Origin: Rheum nobile
Lineage: Eukaryota; Streptophyta; Magnoliopsida; Caryophyllales; Polygonaceae
NCBI GenBank assembly: GCA_027886185.1
Contig: WOAB01000188.1
Coordinates: forward strand, 2,728,001-2,792,000
Direction: 5' to 3'
DNA length: 64,000 nucleotides
A model generated the notes under the pieces. The model was not told the DNA's origin. It saw only the letters and a program-made list of their open reading frames with translations, and made no database searches. Below, one piece after another: positions 21,664-33,533 of the stretch (within the stretch, counting starts at the first letter, position 1; every line of letters begins with the position of its first letter). The translations under genes were made by a program, and so were the position numbers.

Positions 21664-24106
21664 ATGATAAGTAGTGAATTCATGTGTGTTGTAATGTCCA
21701 AGCCTCCAACACCCAGGAGGTCTTGGCAAGATTTCTGGCCCATCCATCATAATCATGAGTTGATTATTCTCCTTTGGGATAGTCATCTCTATGTAACCCA
21801 CTATTATTACCTTGCTTACTCAAAGTGTTTCTGGCTATCTAGTGGTGTACTGCCTAGCTCTAGGCTGGCTGTCCACATAAAATATCATCCTGCTATCCTT
21901 TGTATGTTTGGTAAGTCCAAGGCTCTGTTGGCTTTGATTTTCTTCAATAAAATTATGTGTTTAAATATTAAGGATTCCCACTATGTCTCTGTGAGCCTGT
22001 TCTATGAAATCTTTGAATTCCCTTTGGTCTTGGTTGCTCTTTGGGTGGTGTCCACTGACTTAAAACCTTTTATGACTCAATTGTGTTATTATTATCGTGA
22101 AAGTGATTGTCTCTGCCCTGCTCGTTTCTACTGGTTCAACTTGGCAAAGATTAAAATCTCTTCACAATTTATTATTACCCTAACTCTAATAAATCAAAGT
22201 ATCAACACCATTCAGGAAAGTTTGATTAACCTGGTTATTAATAGTGACTATTCTTCTCTTTTAAAGCAGGTTGACTGTCTAATCTCTACACCCAAGATTT
22301 ATAAAATTAAACTACTCTTTGGTAAGGTGTCTTTGATGGTTTTTTGCCCTTGTGTTGGGGAAAAGTGCATTCACCCATTTCAGAATGCTAATTTTGGCAC
22401 CCTTTGTGCTGAGAGATCTTATCTATTAATTCCCTTATCCACTTTTACTCCTAGTTCACTGAGTCAGAGCCTACTGATCTTTGAGTATTCTAAACTTGTC
22501 AACCAAAAATATGTTATTCACACCTTTAATAAAATATTACAGTACTGGAGAGCCTGTTGGTCTGTGTATTGGGACTGGATGGCTTTTGATACTTCTTATC
22601 CTATTCTACTACACTGTACATACTCAGCCTCTATTCACATTATTTGCTTGATCTCACATTTTCTGTTTCTATGAGGCATCTCTTTGTGGTTATGACTAGA
22701 TGGTTTAATCCAAAATTATCTTTAAAATGGTTTCTCTTTGGACTTGGTGTAGGCTTAAGACTTCATCCTACAGCAGACTTCTTTAAACGCAAAAAGCTTC
22801 AGTTGAGATTTGTGATTAACAGAGGACTTAACTTCCAAGAAATTTATAGTATTTTTTGCCTGGTTAGGCTGGTCTTTTGCTATCAACTCTTCTGTTTGAC
22901 TCAATTTCAAACCCGTAGTAATTGCTATATGAAAGTGCATTTCCAATTTATCATTATACAACTTACAATTTACTCTAGTGATCATCAGTTGATTGATAAC
23001 AACTGCCCTTTTCATGCTGGGGCGCTGAAAAAAATATATGAAATGGTAGCTGATTACCTGGTTGTTCTCAGTAATCATGTCACAATGGTAACCTTTATCA
23101 TACCTCTTGCTATCTTGCCTTAGTGAATATTATACTCTATATCACAGTACTTAACTCCTGCATTTCAGTTATTACTCTAATTTTAAAATGGTCTATCTGC
23201 AGGGTCTTATTAGGTACTCAGAATAAGTATTATAACCAGCCTTTCCGCACTCACAAAGGTAAGTTTTTATCCGACCTTTTTACTAAATATCGCTTTCGTC
23301 AACTCTTTGATACTAACTGGTGGCTTAAACCCTGTCTGAGATCTAGTTTACTTTGTATAAATTGGATTAATATGATACCACACTTTTTCAAATAAAATGG
23401 CCTTACTTTAATTATTATTACTCCTTTTTTCAGAGATTCTTAAATGTTAATTACTTTCATAAGTATAAAATGGATGCTTACCTTTTAAATATTCCTTATG
23501 GTTTTAGTGAGCTTTTGTTCTCAGGTTATAAAAATAGAGACATTGGATGGTGTCTGAGCTATAAATCCTATATGAGTCTTTCTTATTTGTATAATTTTAT
23601 CCCTAACAAGATTTGAACATTTTCTCTCGGGAGTGGGTTTTGGTCAATTAATTGTAACCATAAAGTTAACAGTAATCTATGTGCTTCTAAATACTTATGG
23701 ACTGTAAGAATTTCTCGATGTATTTATGATCCTTATGGCAAGAACATTTATGATAAATTTATTATCGAGTATACTAAATACCTTGATAATCCGAAATCTA
23801 AAAAAGTAAGCTTATGGCTAAGTGGTCAGGTTTCTTCCTAGTACTGGTCCGCCATCGGACTTACTAGCAATCAAGGATTTCCGAGCAACACTACTCAAAA
23901 TATTATAACTAAATATGTCCTTAAATGGATTTGGGTTGTTTATATTTCTGACATCAGATTTGGTAATAAGATTTATTATACTTATCTTCTAAAGTATAAC
24001 ACTAGCACCTACAGTTGGTTTTTAAGAAACTTTGTTATTTACAGAAAGCAAGATCAATATACTTGCAAAATTTTAAAAAGGGTTTTTTATGAAGATATGC
24101 TCTTGG
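21664..24106 (+). CDS. Extra open region between LINE ORF1 and ORF2
   Basis: Four overlapping or abutting open stretches tile this region: 21664-22674 (336 codons, same frame as ORF1), 22644-23123 (159), 23123-23395 (90) and 23431-24106 (about 225 with two stops). Stops are rare although the DNA is AT-rich, so this looks like one ancestral coding sequence of about 800 codons broken by a few indels. The product is rich in Leu, Ile, Phe, Tyr and Trp, with hydrophobic runs (ALLALIFF, FPLVLVALWVV), and may be membrane-associated. I recognise no family. The last stretch runs over the start of ORF2, as in LINE-B. Function unknown; the coding claim rests on open-frame length. Confidence 0.5.
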
Positions 24107-27100
24107 AATTGTAGAGGAATGGGTAAAAACATTTTTGAATAGATATTGAAACCTTCTGTAAAATTGAGAGGATTCAAATCATAACTCTTTTAAAAACTAA
24201 AACTGGTAAAAAACCTAATGAAAAAACCCTGAAGAAGGCAGGTTTTGATAGCTGTGTGTGGTCACCTGCAGTTGGGTTTGCAGGTGGTATTTGTGTTGTT
24301 TGGAAGTCGTACCAACTCTATAACAAAATGTTAGAGGTCATCCACACTGCGAATAGATTCATAGTATTTAAAAATAAAAACTTAGATAATAACCGAGTTA
24401 TGATCATAATTTTCATTTATGCACCTCCTCACCCGAGAGATAAAAATGCATTTTGGGATTCGGTGTCTAGTTTTATAACCAAACTAACCTTCCTTGCATC
24501 ATTATTGGTGATTTAAACGAAATCCAAAACAGAAATGAAAAACTTGGTGGATCTATCCCTCATATCTCCATATTTGATAGACTTATTAACTTCAAAAATA
24601 ACATGGACCTAATAGATCAACCTTCCCAAGGAAGCAATTTCACTTGGAGGAAAAACAGCTCAGAACAAAATAATATTTATGAAAAACTGGACCGAGCTTT
24701 AGTTAACAAATGTATTATACAGTGGTATCCGGGCCTTTTCACTAGAAATCATGCGTTTTCTAGTTCTGACCATTGCCTTATATCACTTTGTCTAGACAAT
24801 AACCAAAATAGAACAATACAACCGTTTAAATTTGAAAAAATGTGGATGAAAAGAAGAGACTTTGAGAATGTCGTAAAACAAGCCGGGCGTGTCAACGTTG
24901 TAGGATCTAACATGTTTAAACTCGTTAAACAAACACAAGCCTTAAAGATCAGTGCCAAGCGCTGGAATAAATCCACTTTTAGCAACATCTTTAAACAAAT
25001 CAAAGAAACCGAGGATTCACTTCTGGAAATTCAAAAAAGAATCCTAGATCAACCTTCCCTACCGCTATTAACAATACAAAATAACTTGCTACAGAAAACA
25101 GATAAGCTCTTGGAGTATCATAAAACATATTGGGGACAAAGAGCTAAGCTACATCATATTAAATCAGCTGATATCAATTCCAAGTACTTTCATAGATTTG
25201 CTAGCGGGAGAAGAAGTAGGAAAATCATTAAACAAAATTACTAGTATTAACAGAGCCCTTATTACGGGTGAAGAAAATATTAGGAGAGAAATCCAGACGG
25301 AGTACCAGAAACGATATTGGAAAGAGGACATTAATTTATCCAATATGCAAAGATATTTGAACCCAATCCAAAAAGAAGTTTTCGAAGAAGATAATGACTT
25401 TCTTACTCAAATGCCAACAAATCTAGAAATTAAAAATGTAGTTTTTAACATTGGTAGTGATAAATCCCATGGGCCTGATGGTATGTTAGCTTGTTTCTAT
25501 CAAATACTGGCATATTATAGGACCAGCAGTCATAAAAGCAATTAAAAGGTTTTTCGACTCTCGTAAATTGCTAAAACAAATAAACCATACCTTTATCACA
25601 TTGATACCTAAATGTGATAACCCTAAATCAACAAATGATATAGACCAATCAGCCTCTGCTCCACTATCTATAAAACCATTTCTAAGATCATAACAGAGAG
25701 GTTAAAAAATATTCTGCCAAAGATTATTCACCCGCTTCAGAGAGCCTTTGTGAAGGACATAGCTATCCAAGATAACATCCTGATTGCACATGAAAATTTT
25801 CACTCCTTTAGAAGTAAAAAAGCAAGGAAGGATGGATTACTATTAAACTAGATATGGAAAAGGCTTATAATAGACTTGACTGGAACTTTATTATTAAAAC
25901 ATTAGAGAAATTTGGATTTGTTAAGAAATTTATTGGCTGGATTGAAGAATGTTTTAAATCAGTCTCTTATTCGGTCCTTGTGAATAATGGACCTACAGAT
26001 CTTTTCTTACCAGAAAGGGGCCTTCGTCAAGGTGACCCTATTTCGCCCTTCCTTTTTATCTTATGTGCAGAAATTCTTACAAGGAGCCTACAAAGCAATT
26101 GTAATGCTAATAAGAAACAAATTGGCTTTAAACTGGCTAGAGGGGGAATTATTATTCCTTTCTTAGCCTTTGCAGACGATATCATTATTTTTGCCAAAGC
26201 AAACCAAGCTGCATGTGTAAGTGTTAGAAAAATCATTGAAGAATATTGTCTTTATTCGGGGCAAAAAGTAAATTATCATAAATCTGCATTTCAAGTCACC
26301 AATAACGTTAATAATAATCTGAAGGAAGTTATTAAACAAACACTAAACATAGTGAACACCTCATCACTCGAAAAATAGCTAGGGTGTCCGATAATTAATG
26401 ATAAAGTAAATAAAAATACATTTCAAGACATTATGATTAATTCCAAAAATCAACTTAAGAAATGGAAAGCAAACTCACTGTCGTAGGTAGGTAGAACTGT
26501 TCTTATTCAATCTAATCTTGCAACAAAGCCTAACTACACGATGCAAAGTTTCATGCTCCCTGTAACCATTCATAACGAGATTGACAAAATAAATAGAGAT
26601 TTCTTTTGGAGTAAAGAAGGAAAATCTACCCCATTAATTGGTTGGGATAAAATTTGTAAGCATAAGTGCTTGGGTGGCCTTGGTATTAGAAAAGCAAAAG
26701 CTATGAATTAAGCATTACAGATGAAACTATTATGGAAAATCCTAGCTGAACCTGAGAATTTATGGGTAAAAGTTATCAATGGAAAATATGTTAAAAATAC
26801 TACAATTTTTTACTATAGGAAGAAATCTAAATGTTCATGGCAATGGAGTAAACTGTCTGACCTTAGAGAGGATTTCTTAAAAGGTATTTGCTGGCTTGTA
26901 GGGGATGGGTGTCGAATTAAATTTTGGACTGATAATTGGGTGCTTCCATCTAAACTTATTAACGTTATCCAAGATAAGGACCTAGTGGACAAAAATATTA
27001 CTGTTAATAAATTTATCAAAGATAATAAAACTTGGGATATTAACGAACTTCACAAAATCCTACCAAATAATCTTGTTAAATCTATTATACAAATTCCATT

Positions 27101-28213
27101 ACCCCAAAATAACATAAGAGACCGTTTGTATTGGAGAAGTAGTAAAAATGGACGGTTCTCTACTAAATCGGCTTTTGAACTCCTCTTGGAAAGAAGCGAT
27201 TCTTGTGCTACTAATGTAGCATGGATCTGGAAACTTAATCTGTCTACCAAGATTAAGAATTTCTTATGGAAAATTGTCCATAATGGTTTACCTACTAAAG
27301 CAAGGTTAGCAATCAAAGAAGTTCCTATTCCGTTATGTTGTGATTCTTGTGATAGTTTGTTTGAGGATCTGCCTCACTTCCTCATCTCCTACCCTCATAC
27401 CAAAGAGACAATCTACTCTTGTAACAATAAGTTAGGAGATATTAGCAGTAGGTTTGACACAACGAATAAAACACCATTCCAAATCATTAATGATATTTAT
27501 TGTAAAATATCTAAAAAGAAATTTGAAGAACTTGCAACGATTTGGTGGAGCATTTGGTTCCAAAGAAAAAAAATGGAGATGATTTATCAACCCCTATTAA
27601 AAATATTAAGTTATTTGTACAAACGCAAATTCAAAACTGGGATAAAGCCCGAAATTATAAGGAAGACGATGAATCACAGTATATCAAGAAAAATGGTATG
27701 CTGAGAAAAAAAGAAACCTACGATGGTGTAAGCCTGAGGTTGGTTTCTGTAAAATTAACTTTGATGGATCCAAAACTGACAATGGTAATGCCACATCTGG
27801 CTTTATCATTAGAGATGAAAACGCACACATTATCAAAAATGAAAACGATCAAATGTGGCACTGTTAGTGCACTTATGGCTGAAGCTCTGGCTGTCAGGCA
27901 TAGTATACTATATGCTAAATCTCTTGGTCTTAAGTTTCTTTCCATCGAGGGTGACAACCTGTGTGTTTTGAATGTTCTCGCAGGTTCTTAGTCGTGCCCC
28001 TGGGAAATCGAGATGGTGGTTGCAGACATATGGGTTGATCTGCTTTGCTTCTCTAAAGTTTCCTTTCGGCATGTCTTTCGGGAAGTTAATTGGGTTGCGG
28101 ATCGGATTGCGTATCTAGGACATTCTACCCAATTGATGGATTTTGGTTCTGATTTAGAGCTTCGGGCTCTCATCCGTAAGGATGCTCTAGGATGGTTTTC
28201 TAACAGGTGTTAG
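24089..28213 (+). pseudogene. LINE-A ORF2: endonuclease-RT-RNase H
   Basis: ATG at 24089 opens MKICSWNCRGMG, the start of an APE-type endonuclease; a TAG near 24139 truncates it. The remaining endonuclease motifs follow in two frames (GDLNEIQ near 24510, SDHCLISL near 24765). RT: DKSHGPDGM near 25460, DMEKAYNRLDW at 25851, RGLRQGDPISPFLF near 26020 and the catalytic FADDIII near 26170. A zf-RVT block (KIKNFLWKIVHNGLPTKARL, then CCDSC) is near 27250-27350. A plant-type RNase H closes the ORF (NFDGSKT, AEALAVRHSI, EVNWVADRIA). ORF2 nicks target DNA and primes reverse transcription. Several stops and frameshifts inactivate it. Confidence 0.92.
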
Positions 28214-28454
28214 AGCCATCCTAATTCTTTCCCTTATCAAAAAAAAAGAAAAAAAGGAGGGGGATTCCCATACATTTGCCTCTTATACTAAAAAGTAAGA
28301 AGCATTATGAGTCCTTGGATCAAGGGAAAGGAAGGGGTAATTTTAAAAGTGGCACAGTGACATTTTTGTAAATATCGCAAACTTTTTTTTTCGGTCCACA
28401 AAAAAAAAAACTAAGTTTTTCCTGATCGTACTAAATTGTTATCTTTACGCTCAC

Positions 28455-29080
28455 ATAGATGTTCATTTATTTGTACTATAATGTTCATATATTAATACTA
28501 AATGTTTCTACATTTTGTACTGAAAGTTTACAAACTAAAATGAACTAGAAATGTACGAACACACTGTATACTAGAGATTAATTGAGTATATCAAGTGTGG
28601 ACTTCTATTGTGTTAAATGTGAACCTTTAGCATAGTATATAGTTATTAACCCATCACCCTTTATGTTTATTTATTTTTACTTGGTTTTTGAGGTTCATAT
28701 GTAACATGCAAATGTTTATATATTATTCATGTAAAGTTCATGTGTAACATGCACATTTTCATGTTTGAAATTCATTTTACTTGGTCTTTGAGGTTTATAT
28801 GTAACATGCACACATTCATATATTTGTTCAGTAAGGTTCATATGTAACATGCACTTGTTCGTCTATTTGAAATTCTTTTTACTTGGTCATTGTGTGTTGA
28901 TGTTCATATCTGATAACGTCAAGGTTCATATGTAACATGTAAATGTTCATATATTAGTTATCTGAGGTTCATAAACTAGAGGTGCATATGTTGTGAGTTG
29001 ATGTTCAGATGTTGTCACTTAATGTTCATATATTATCACTTAATGTTCATATATTGTCACGTAATGTTCATATATGATAA
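28455..29080. repeat. Irregular GTTCATAT tandem repeats
   Basis: Many spaced copies of GTTCATATGTAACATGC and TGTTCATATATT at irregular 25-60 base intervals. A similar style of repeat, with GTTCATCACTTTT, occurs at 59735-60330. Confidence 0.7.
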
Positions 29081-29189
29081 CTACTCCTTCTTCCCACATT
29101 TACTAAAAATAATTTAAAAATATTTGTGGTTCACGTGATTAAGAGAAAATGAAAAAAAATAAAAAATAAAAAATACAAAGGAGTATTGT

Positions 29190-29256
29190 TGTGGGGAGTT
29201 GAGTCCAAGATCTCATAGTCCTACCCCCACTCCACTACCAACTAGGCTACGAGGCA
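29190..29256 (-). pseudogene. tRNA-like sequence (degenerate)
   Basis: On the minus strand a D-arm-like A box (TAGCCTAGTTGGTAGTGGAG) is followed about 30 bases later by a B-box-like TTGGACTCAACTCC. Spacing fits a tRNA-derived sequence or SINE head, but the stems are imperfect. Probably not a working tRNA. Confidence 0.4.
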
Positions 29257-29363
29257 TTTGTGCTTTATAAAGGAAAAAAAAGAACATGTATGATAGGGAG
29301 GGAGGTGTGCGCGCATCGGATGAAGCAGAACAGACAACCACGAACGTTTCGTATTTCTCACCC

Positions 29364-29377
29364 GATAGCCTTTTCGT
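29364..29377. repeat. LINE-B target-site duplication, left
   Basis: GATAGCCTTTTCGT, identical to 34958-34971. Joining the flanks gives the empty site. Confidence 0.93.
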
Positions 29378-29389
29378 TTTTTTTTATCA

Positions 29390-32300
29390 AGGTAAGAATT
29401 TGAAGAGAAACTTAAAACTCTACCCAAGTCATCCAACCGGATGAGAACACGAAGTTCATGATTGTTGATGATGTCTGGCAGTGAAGAGTCGTGGCTCAGT
29501 TTAGCAATATGGTCAGCCACCGAATTAGCTTCACGAAAGACATGACGAATCTGGGTTGTCGGAAATGATTTTAACAGCAATAGGATATCCGAAATTAGAA
29601 TTTCAATATCCCATGGACAAGCCTAGATACCTTTAAGAACATTGACAATAGTAAGATTGTCAGATTCAATTTCAATGTGTTCTAGTTTTAGTTCTTTTGC
29701 TTTATGTAGCGCATTCCTGAAGGCCAATGTTTCACTTCTCAACGCCGTTGATTTACCGCATTTGCCCGCATGGATGCAAATATTTTCTCCTTTATCATTT
29801 CTCATGATTATTCCAAATGTTGAGTCTCCGTTAAGTTGAGTTGATCCATCCACATTGATCTTGGTAACGTTTCTATTAGGTTTTGTCCATGCCATCTTGT
29901 CTTTAATTTTATTCCTTCTCGGAACGCCCTTTCGTTCATTCCCCGTTGTGTTGTTTAGGACGTCTGGATCAAAGGATTTAGTTTTATTCCATGCAGAAAT
30001 CATCTGTTTTGTGTAGACAACAATGTCCTTAATAGGGTTATTCCTATTATTGTCTGAAGAAAAGGTTTTTGTATTTCTAAGGAAACAAGCGCTCCACCAA
30101 GTGGTTGCGAGAGTTGTAAATTTTTGTTTGCTCAATTTATTCCTTATTTCATCAATGAGTTCACTAATGTTTCTATTGATGCAATTAATATTGGTGATAA
30201 TGTTAGTGATTTCATGGTCAATTTTATCAATGGTACTCATAGTGAGAGGGCATTCAAGGAGCAAATGGATTGCGTTTTCACTTTGGCAATTGCAATTAAC
30301 ACATCCTACGGGGGTTGGGATTCCTTTAGCCAATAATCGTTCTTTTGTTGGTAACCCATTTTTGGTAATTTTCCATATGAAGTTTCTGACTTTCGGATAG
30401 CAATCAAGATTCCAAATCCAGCTAGAATCATACGAAGTATAGTTTTCTTGTTTGTTGATAAGTTCCATGGCTGATTTTGTTGTAAACCAGCCATTACGAC
30501 TAATTTTCCATTAAAGTCTATCCGAGATATTCCCGAGAGGGATGGGAATACCTGAAATGTTTTGCACAATCTCCGGTGGTAAAACCTCATTTAATTTGTC
30601 GAGATTCCATGTTTTATCAGTATTAATATAATTTGACACATTTTCATTGAGATTAGTTTCTGGATTACAATTTTGTATTTTTGAGAGTGGCTCTTGGAGG
30701 ATCCATTTGTCTTTCCAAAAGCGGATTGTTTCCTCGACAGAAATCATCTCGGAGGTTCATAAGGTTCCACCATTGCCAAGAAACACTTCTCTTCTTCTCG
30801 TAGTTCAGTATATGTTGCTCTTTTAGGTATTTGGCAGTAATTGTTCTAACCCAGTAGTTATCTGGCTCAGCCATAATTTTCCAGATTAATTTATATTGAA
30901 GCGCATGGTTGACATCTTTGCTTTTTCGAATGCCTAAACCGCCTTGTGTTTTTGGTTTGCAAATTTTGTCTCATCCAATCAAGGGTTTATGACTATCCCC
31001 TTTGTTCCATAAGAAATTTATGTTGATCTTATCTAGTTCATTGTGAGTTGTTGTTGGTAGTATAAAGCTTTGCATTATAAAGTTTGGTTTTGTTGCTAAG
31101 TTTGATTGGATTAAAGTCGCTCTTCCTGCTTGCGAAATAGAGTTGGCTTTCCATTTGGATAATTGTGATTTCGAATTAATAATGATTTCCTGAAAAGTAT
31201 TAGCATTAGTTCTGTCGTTAATTATAGGACAACCTAGATATTTATCGAGGGAAGTGACATTGGTAATGGTAAGGATGCTTTGTATTTGAGTTTTATGTGT
31301 GTTTGGTACTTTTTTCGTAACTTGAAATGAAGATTTGTCAAAGTTAACCTTTTGTCCTGAGATAAGGCAATAGTTGTCAATTATTTCCTTGATCTCACGA
31401 CAATGAGTCTGGCTTGCAGGCGAGAAGATCATAATGTCATCCGCGAATGCAAGAAACAGGATTCACGGAGCATTTCGACATATCTGGAATCCAATTGGTT
31501 TTCTTATTCTATCTGTTGCAAGTTGTAGTTTTCGTGCTAGAATTTCTGCTCCAAGAATGAAGAGAAATGATAAGAGGGGATCACCTTGTCTAAGTCCTCT
31601 ACTTGGTATGAAAATATATGTTGGGCCATTATTAACCAGTACCGAGAATGGTACCGAAGATATACATTCCTGAACCCAGTTAATAAAAGTTGAGCGAAAC
31701 CCAAATTTTTTGAGAGTTTCTGTAATAAAGCTCCACTCAATCCTGTCATGCGCTTTTTCCATATCGAGTTTAATTGCTATATGTCCTTCTGTTCCTGTCC
31801 TCATTTTAAAGGAGTGAAAAATCTCATGCGCAATGAGAATATTATCGTGGATGGATCTATTAGCTATAAAAGCACCTTGTAGTGGGTGAATTAATTTTTC
31901 CATGACCTTTTTAAGTCTTTCAGTTAAATTTTTTTAGATGATCTTATAGATCGTGGAACAAAGGCTGATTGGTCTGTAATGGTTAGTTGAGTTCGGATTG
32001 TCGCATTTCGGGATCAGTGATATAAATGTATGGTTGATTTGTTTAAGCAATTTTCTAGAAAGGAAAAAACTCTTAACTGCTTGAGTAACAGATGAACCAA
32101 CAATACTCTAGTATTTTTGGTAGAATTCAGCAGACATACCGTCAGGCCCTGGCGATTTATTCTGCCCAATATCAAATACTGCATTTTTAATCTCTTCATT
32201 TGTTACTGGTTTAATCAATTCATTATTATCCGAGTCTGTCAGTTCTGTCTCTATAATCTGTAACTGGTCTTGTAAGTTCGTGTTATTGATTGGATTGCTC

Positions 32301-33533
32301 TTGAAACGTTTGATAAAATCCCTTCTAATTTCATTTCTGATATTTTCTTCTCCCAATATCACAGTTCCCTCCAATGTTCGTATTTCTTTGATAGCTTTGT
32401 GATTTCTACGTCCAAAAGCAATTCTGTGAAAGTAATTTGAATTGGTATCATTGAGTTTTATATGTTTTGTTTTTGCTCGTTGATTCCAGTAAATTTTTTG
32501 AAAATTAAGTAGTTTTTTCCTTTTTCATCAATAACCGTGTTTGCTTTTGTGCTAAGTTGACATTCGGGTTATTACTGATTTCATTTTGGATGTCGATCAG
32601 TTCTTCCTCTGTGTTATGCAGTTGAGTGAAAATATTACTGAAAGTTGTCTTATTCCACACCTTTGCTTTATTCTTAAGTAATTTTGTTTTTTGGACCAGA
32701 TCATACATGCGTGAACCATGGTAATGAACTTGCCAGGTCTGTTGTACAACATTCTTAAGGTCTTTTCGGCTCATCCATATCTTTTCAAATTTAAATGGTT
32801 GGCATTTGAATGGCGTACTTGAACTTAGTTCAATTGAGATCGGGCAATGATCCGATGTCGTGAAAGCATGGGTTTTGGTTTGTAAATCAGGGTACCGGTC
32901 AATAATCTCATGTTGTACCAGTGTTCTGTCAAGTTTGGCATATATATTATCAATTTCCGTTTGATTTCTCCGCCATGTGTATGTGTTTCCAGTTGATGGA
33001 ATATCGATGAGGTTACATCTATTTTTGTTGCTTATTAGTCGATTAAATTGATTAATGGATGGTTGTACTCCTCCCGATTTTTCTTGTGGGTTTTGGATCT
33101 CATTAAGATCACCCATAAGGATACAAGGCAAAGAGCAGTTTGAGATGAAGAAAAAGATATCATCCCAGAACTTATCCTTTCCCTGTTCATTTGGTAGAGC
33201 ATAGGAACAAATAACTATTAACTGTCTTAGATTTAGCAAGTTTGTGTATTTGAGAGTTACAAATCTTGAATCAATTTGGTCCAATTCCAACGTTTCGTTT
33301 ACAAGTTGGTATGATTTCCAGAGGATACAAAGACCTCTTGAAAATCCTCTAGCAGGAGAACAAGCACATTTTTCAAACCCTACTTTTCTCCAATTTCTCT
33401 CGTTTGGTATTTTATTAGTTCTTGTTTCCAATAATGCCATAAGTTGTATCCTTTCAATTTTGCAAAAGGACTCGATATCAGTCCAAAGGTTTTTTCATCT
33501 TAAACCTCTACAATTCCATGTTGTAATCTTCAT
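29390..33533 (-). pseudogene. LINE-B ORF2: endonuclease-RT-RNase H
   Basis: ATG at 33533 opens MKITTWNCRGLR, then a TGA where plant L1s usually have Trp. Open stretches follow: 33440-32505 endonuclease (MALLETRTNK, GDLNEIQN, TSDHCPISI), 32374-32108 (SPGPDGMSAEFYQKY), 31903-31463 (DMEKAHDRIEW, RGLRQGDPL), 31432-30971 with LAFADDIMIFSP just before it, and 30468-29623 with zf-RVT (KVRNFIWKITKNGLPTKERL) and RNase H (NVDGSTQLNGD, SETLAFRNAL). The tail carries the final RNase H Asp (REANSVADHIA, near 29530). About six stops or frameshifts separate the pieces, fewer than in LINE-A, so LINE-B is probably younger. Confidence 0.92.

Larger units (their letters stand above)
19539..28255 (+). mobile_element. 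LINE-A, L1-type non-LTR retrotransposon
   Basis: Plus-strand order: ORF1 (DUF4283-type RNA-binding domain and a zinc knuckle), a long extra open region, ORF2 (endonuclease, RT, zf-RVT, RNase H) and a terminal CTTATC-A(9) tail (28228-28255). The 5' limit is unknown because the CACTA element sits upstream in probable leader sequence; the start given is simply the base after the CACTA target duplication. Every ORF is damaged. The distance from the end of ORF1 to the ORF2 start (about 2.4 kb) is unusually long for a plant L1. Confidence 0.9.
28256..29363. other. Spacer between the two LINEs
   Basis: AT-rich, with no protein signal. It holds the GTTCAT repeats and a tRNA-like sequence listed separately. 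It ends at the LINE-B target duplication. Confidence 0.5.

Noticed and set aside
15748..28268. GAGGG(GG)ATTCCC near 15750 as the LINE-A target duplication matching 28257-28268
   Set aside because: The 15750 copy lies inside the CACTA element, which is younger than the LINE, so the match is coincidental.
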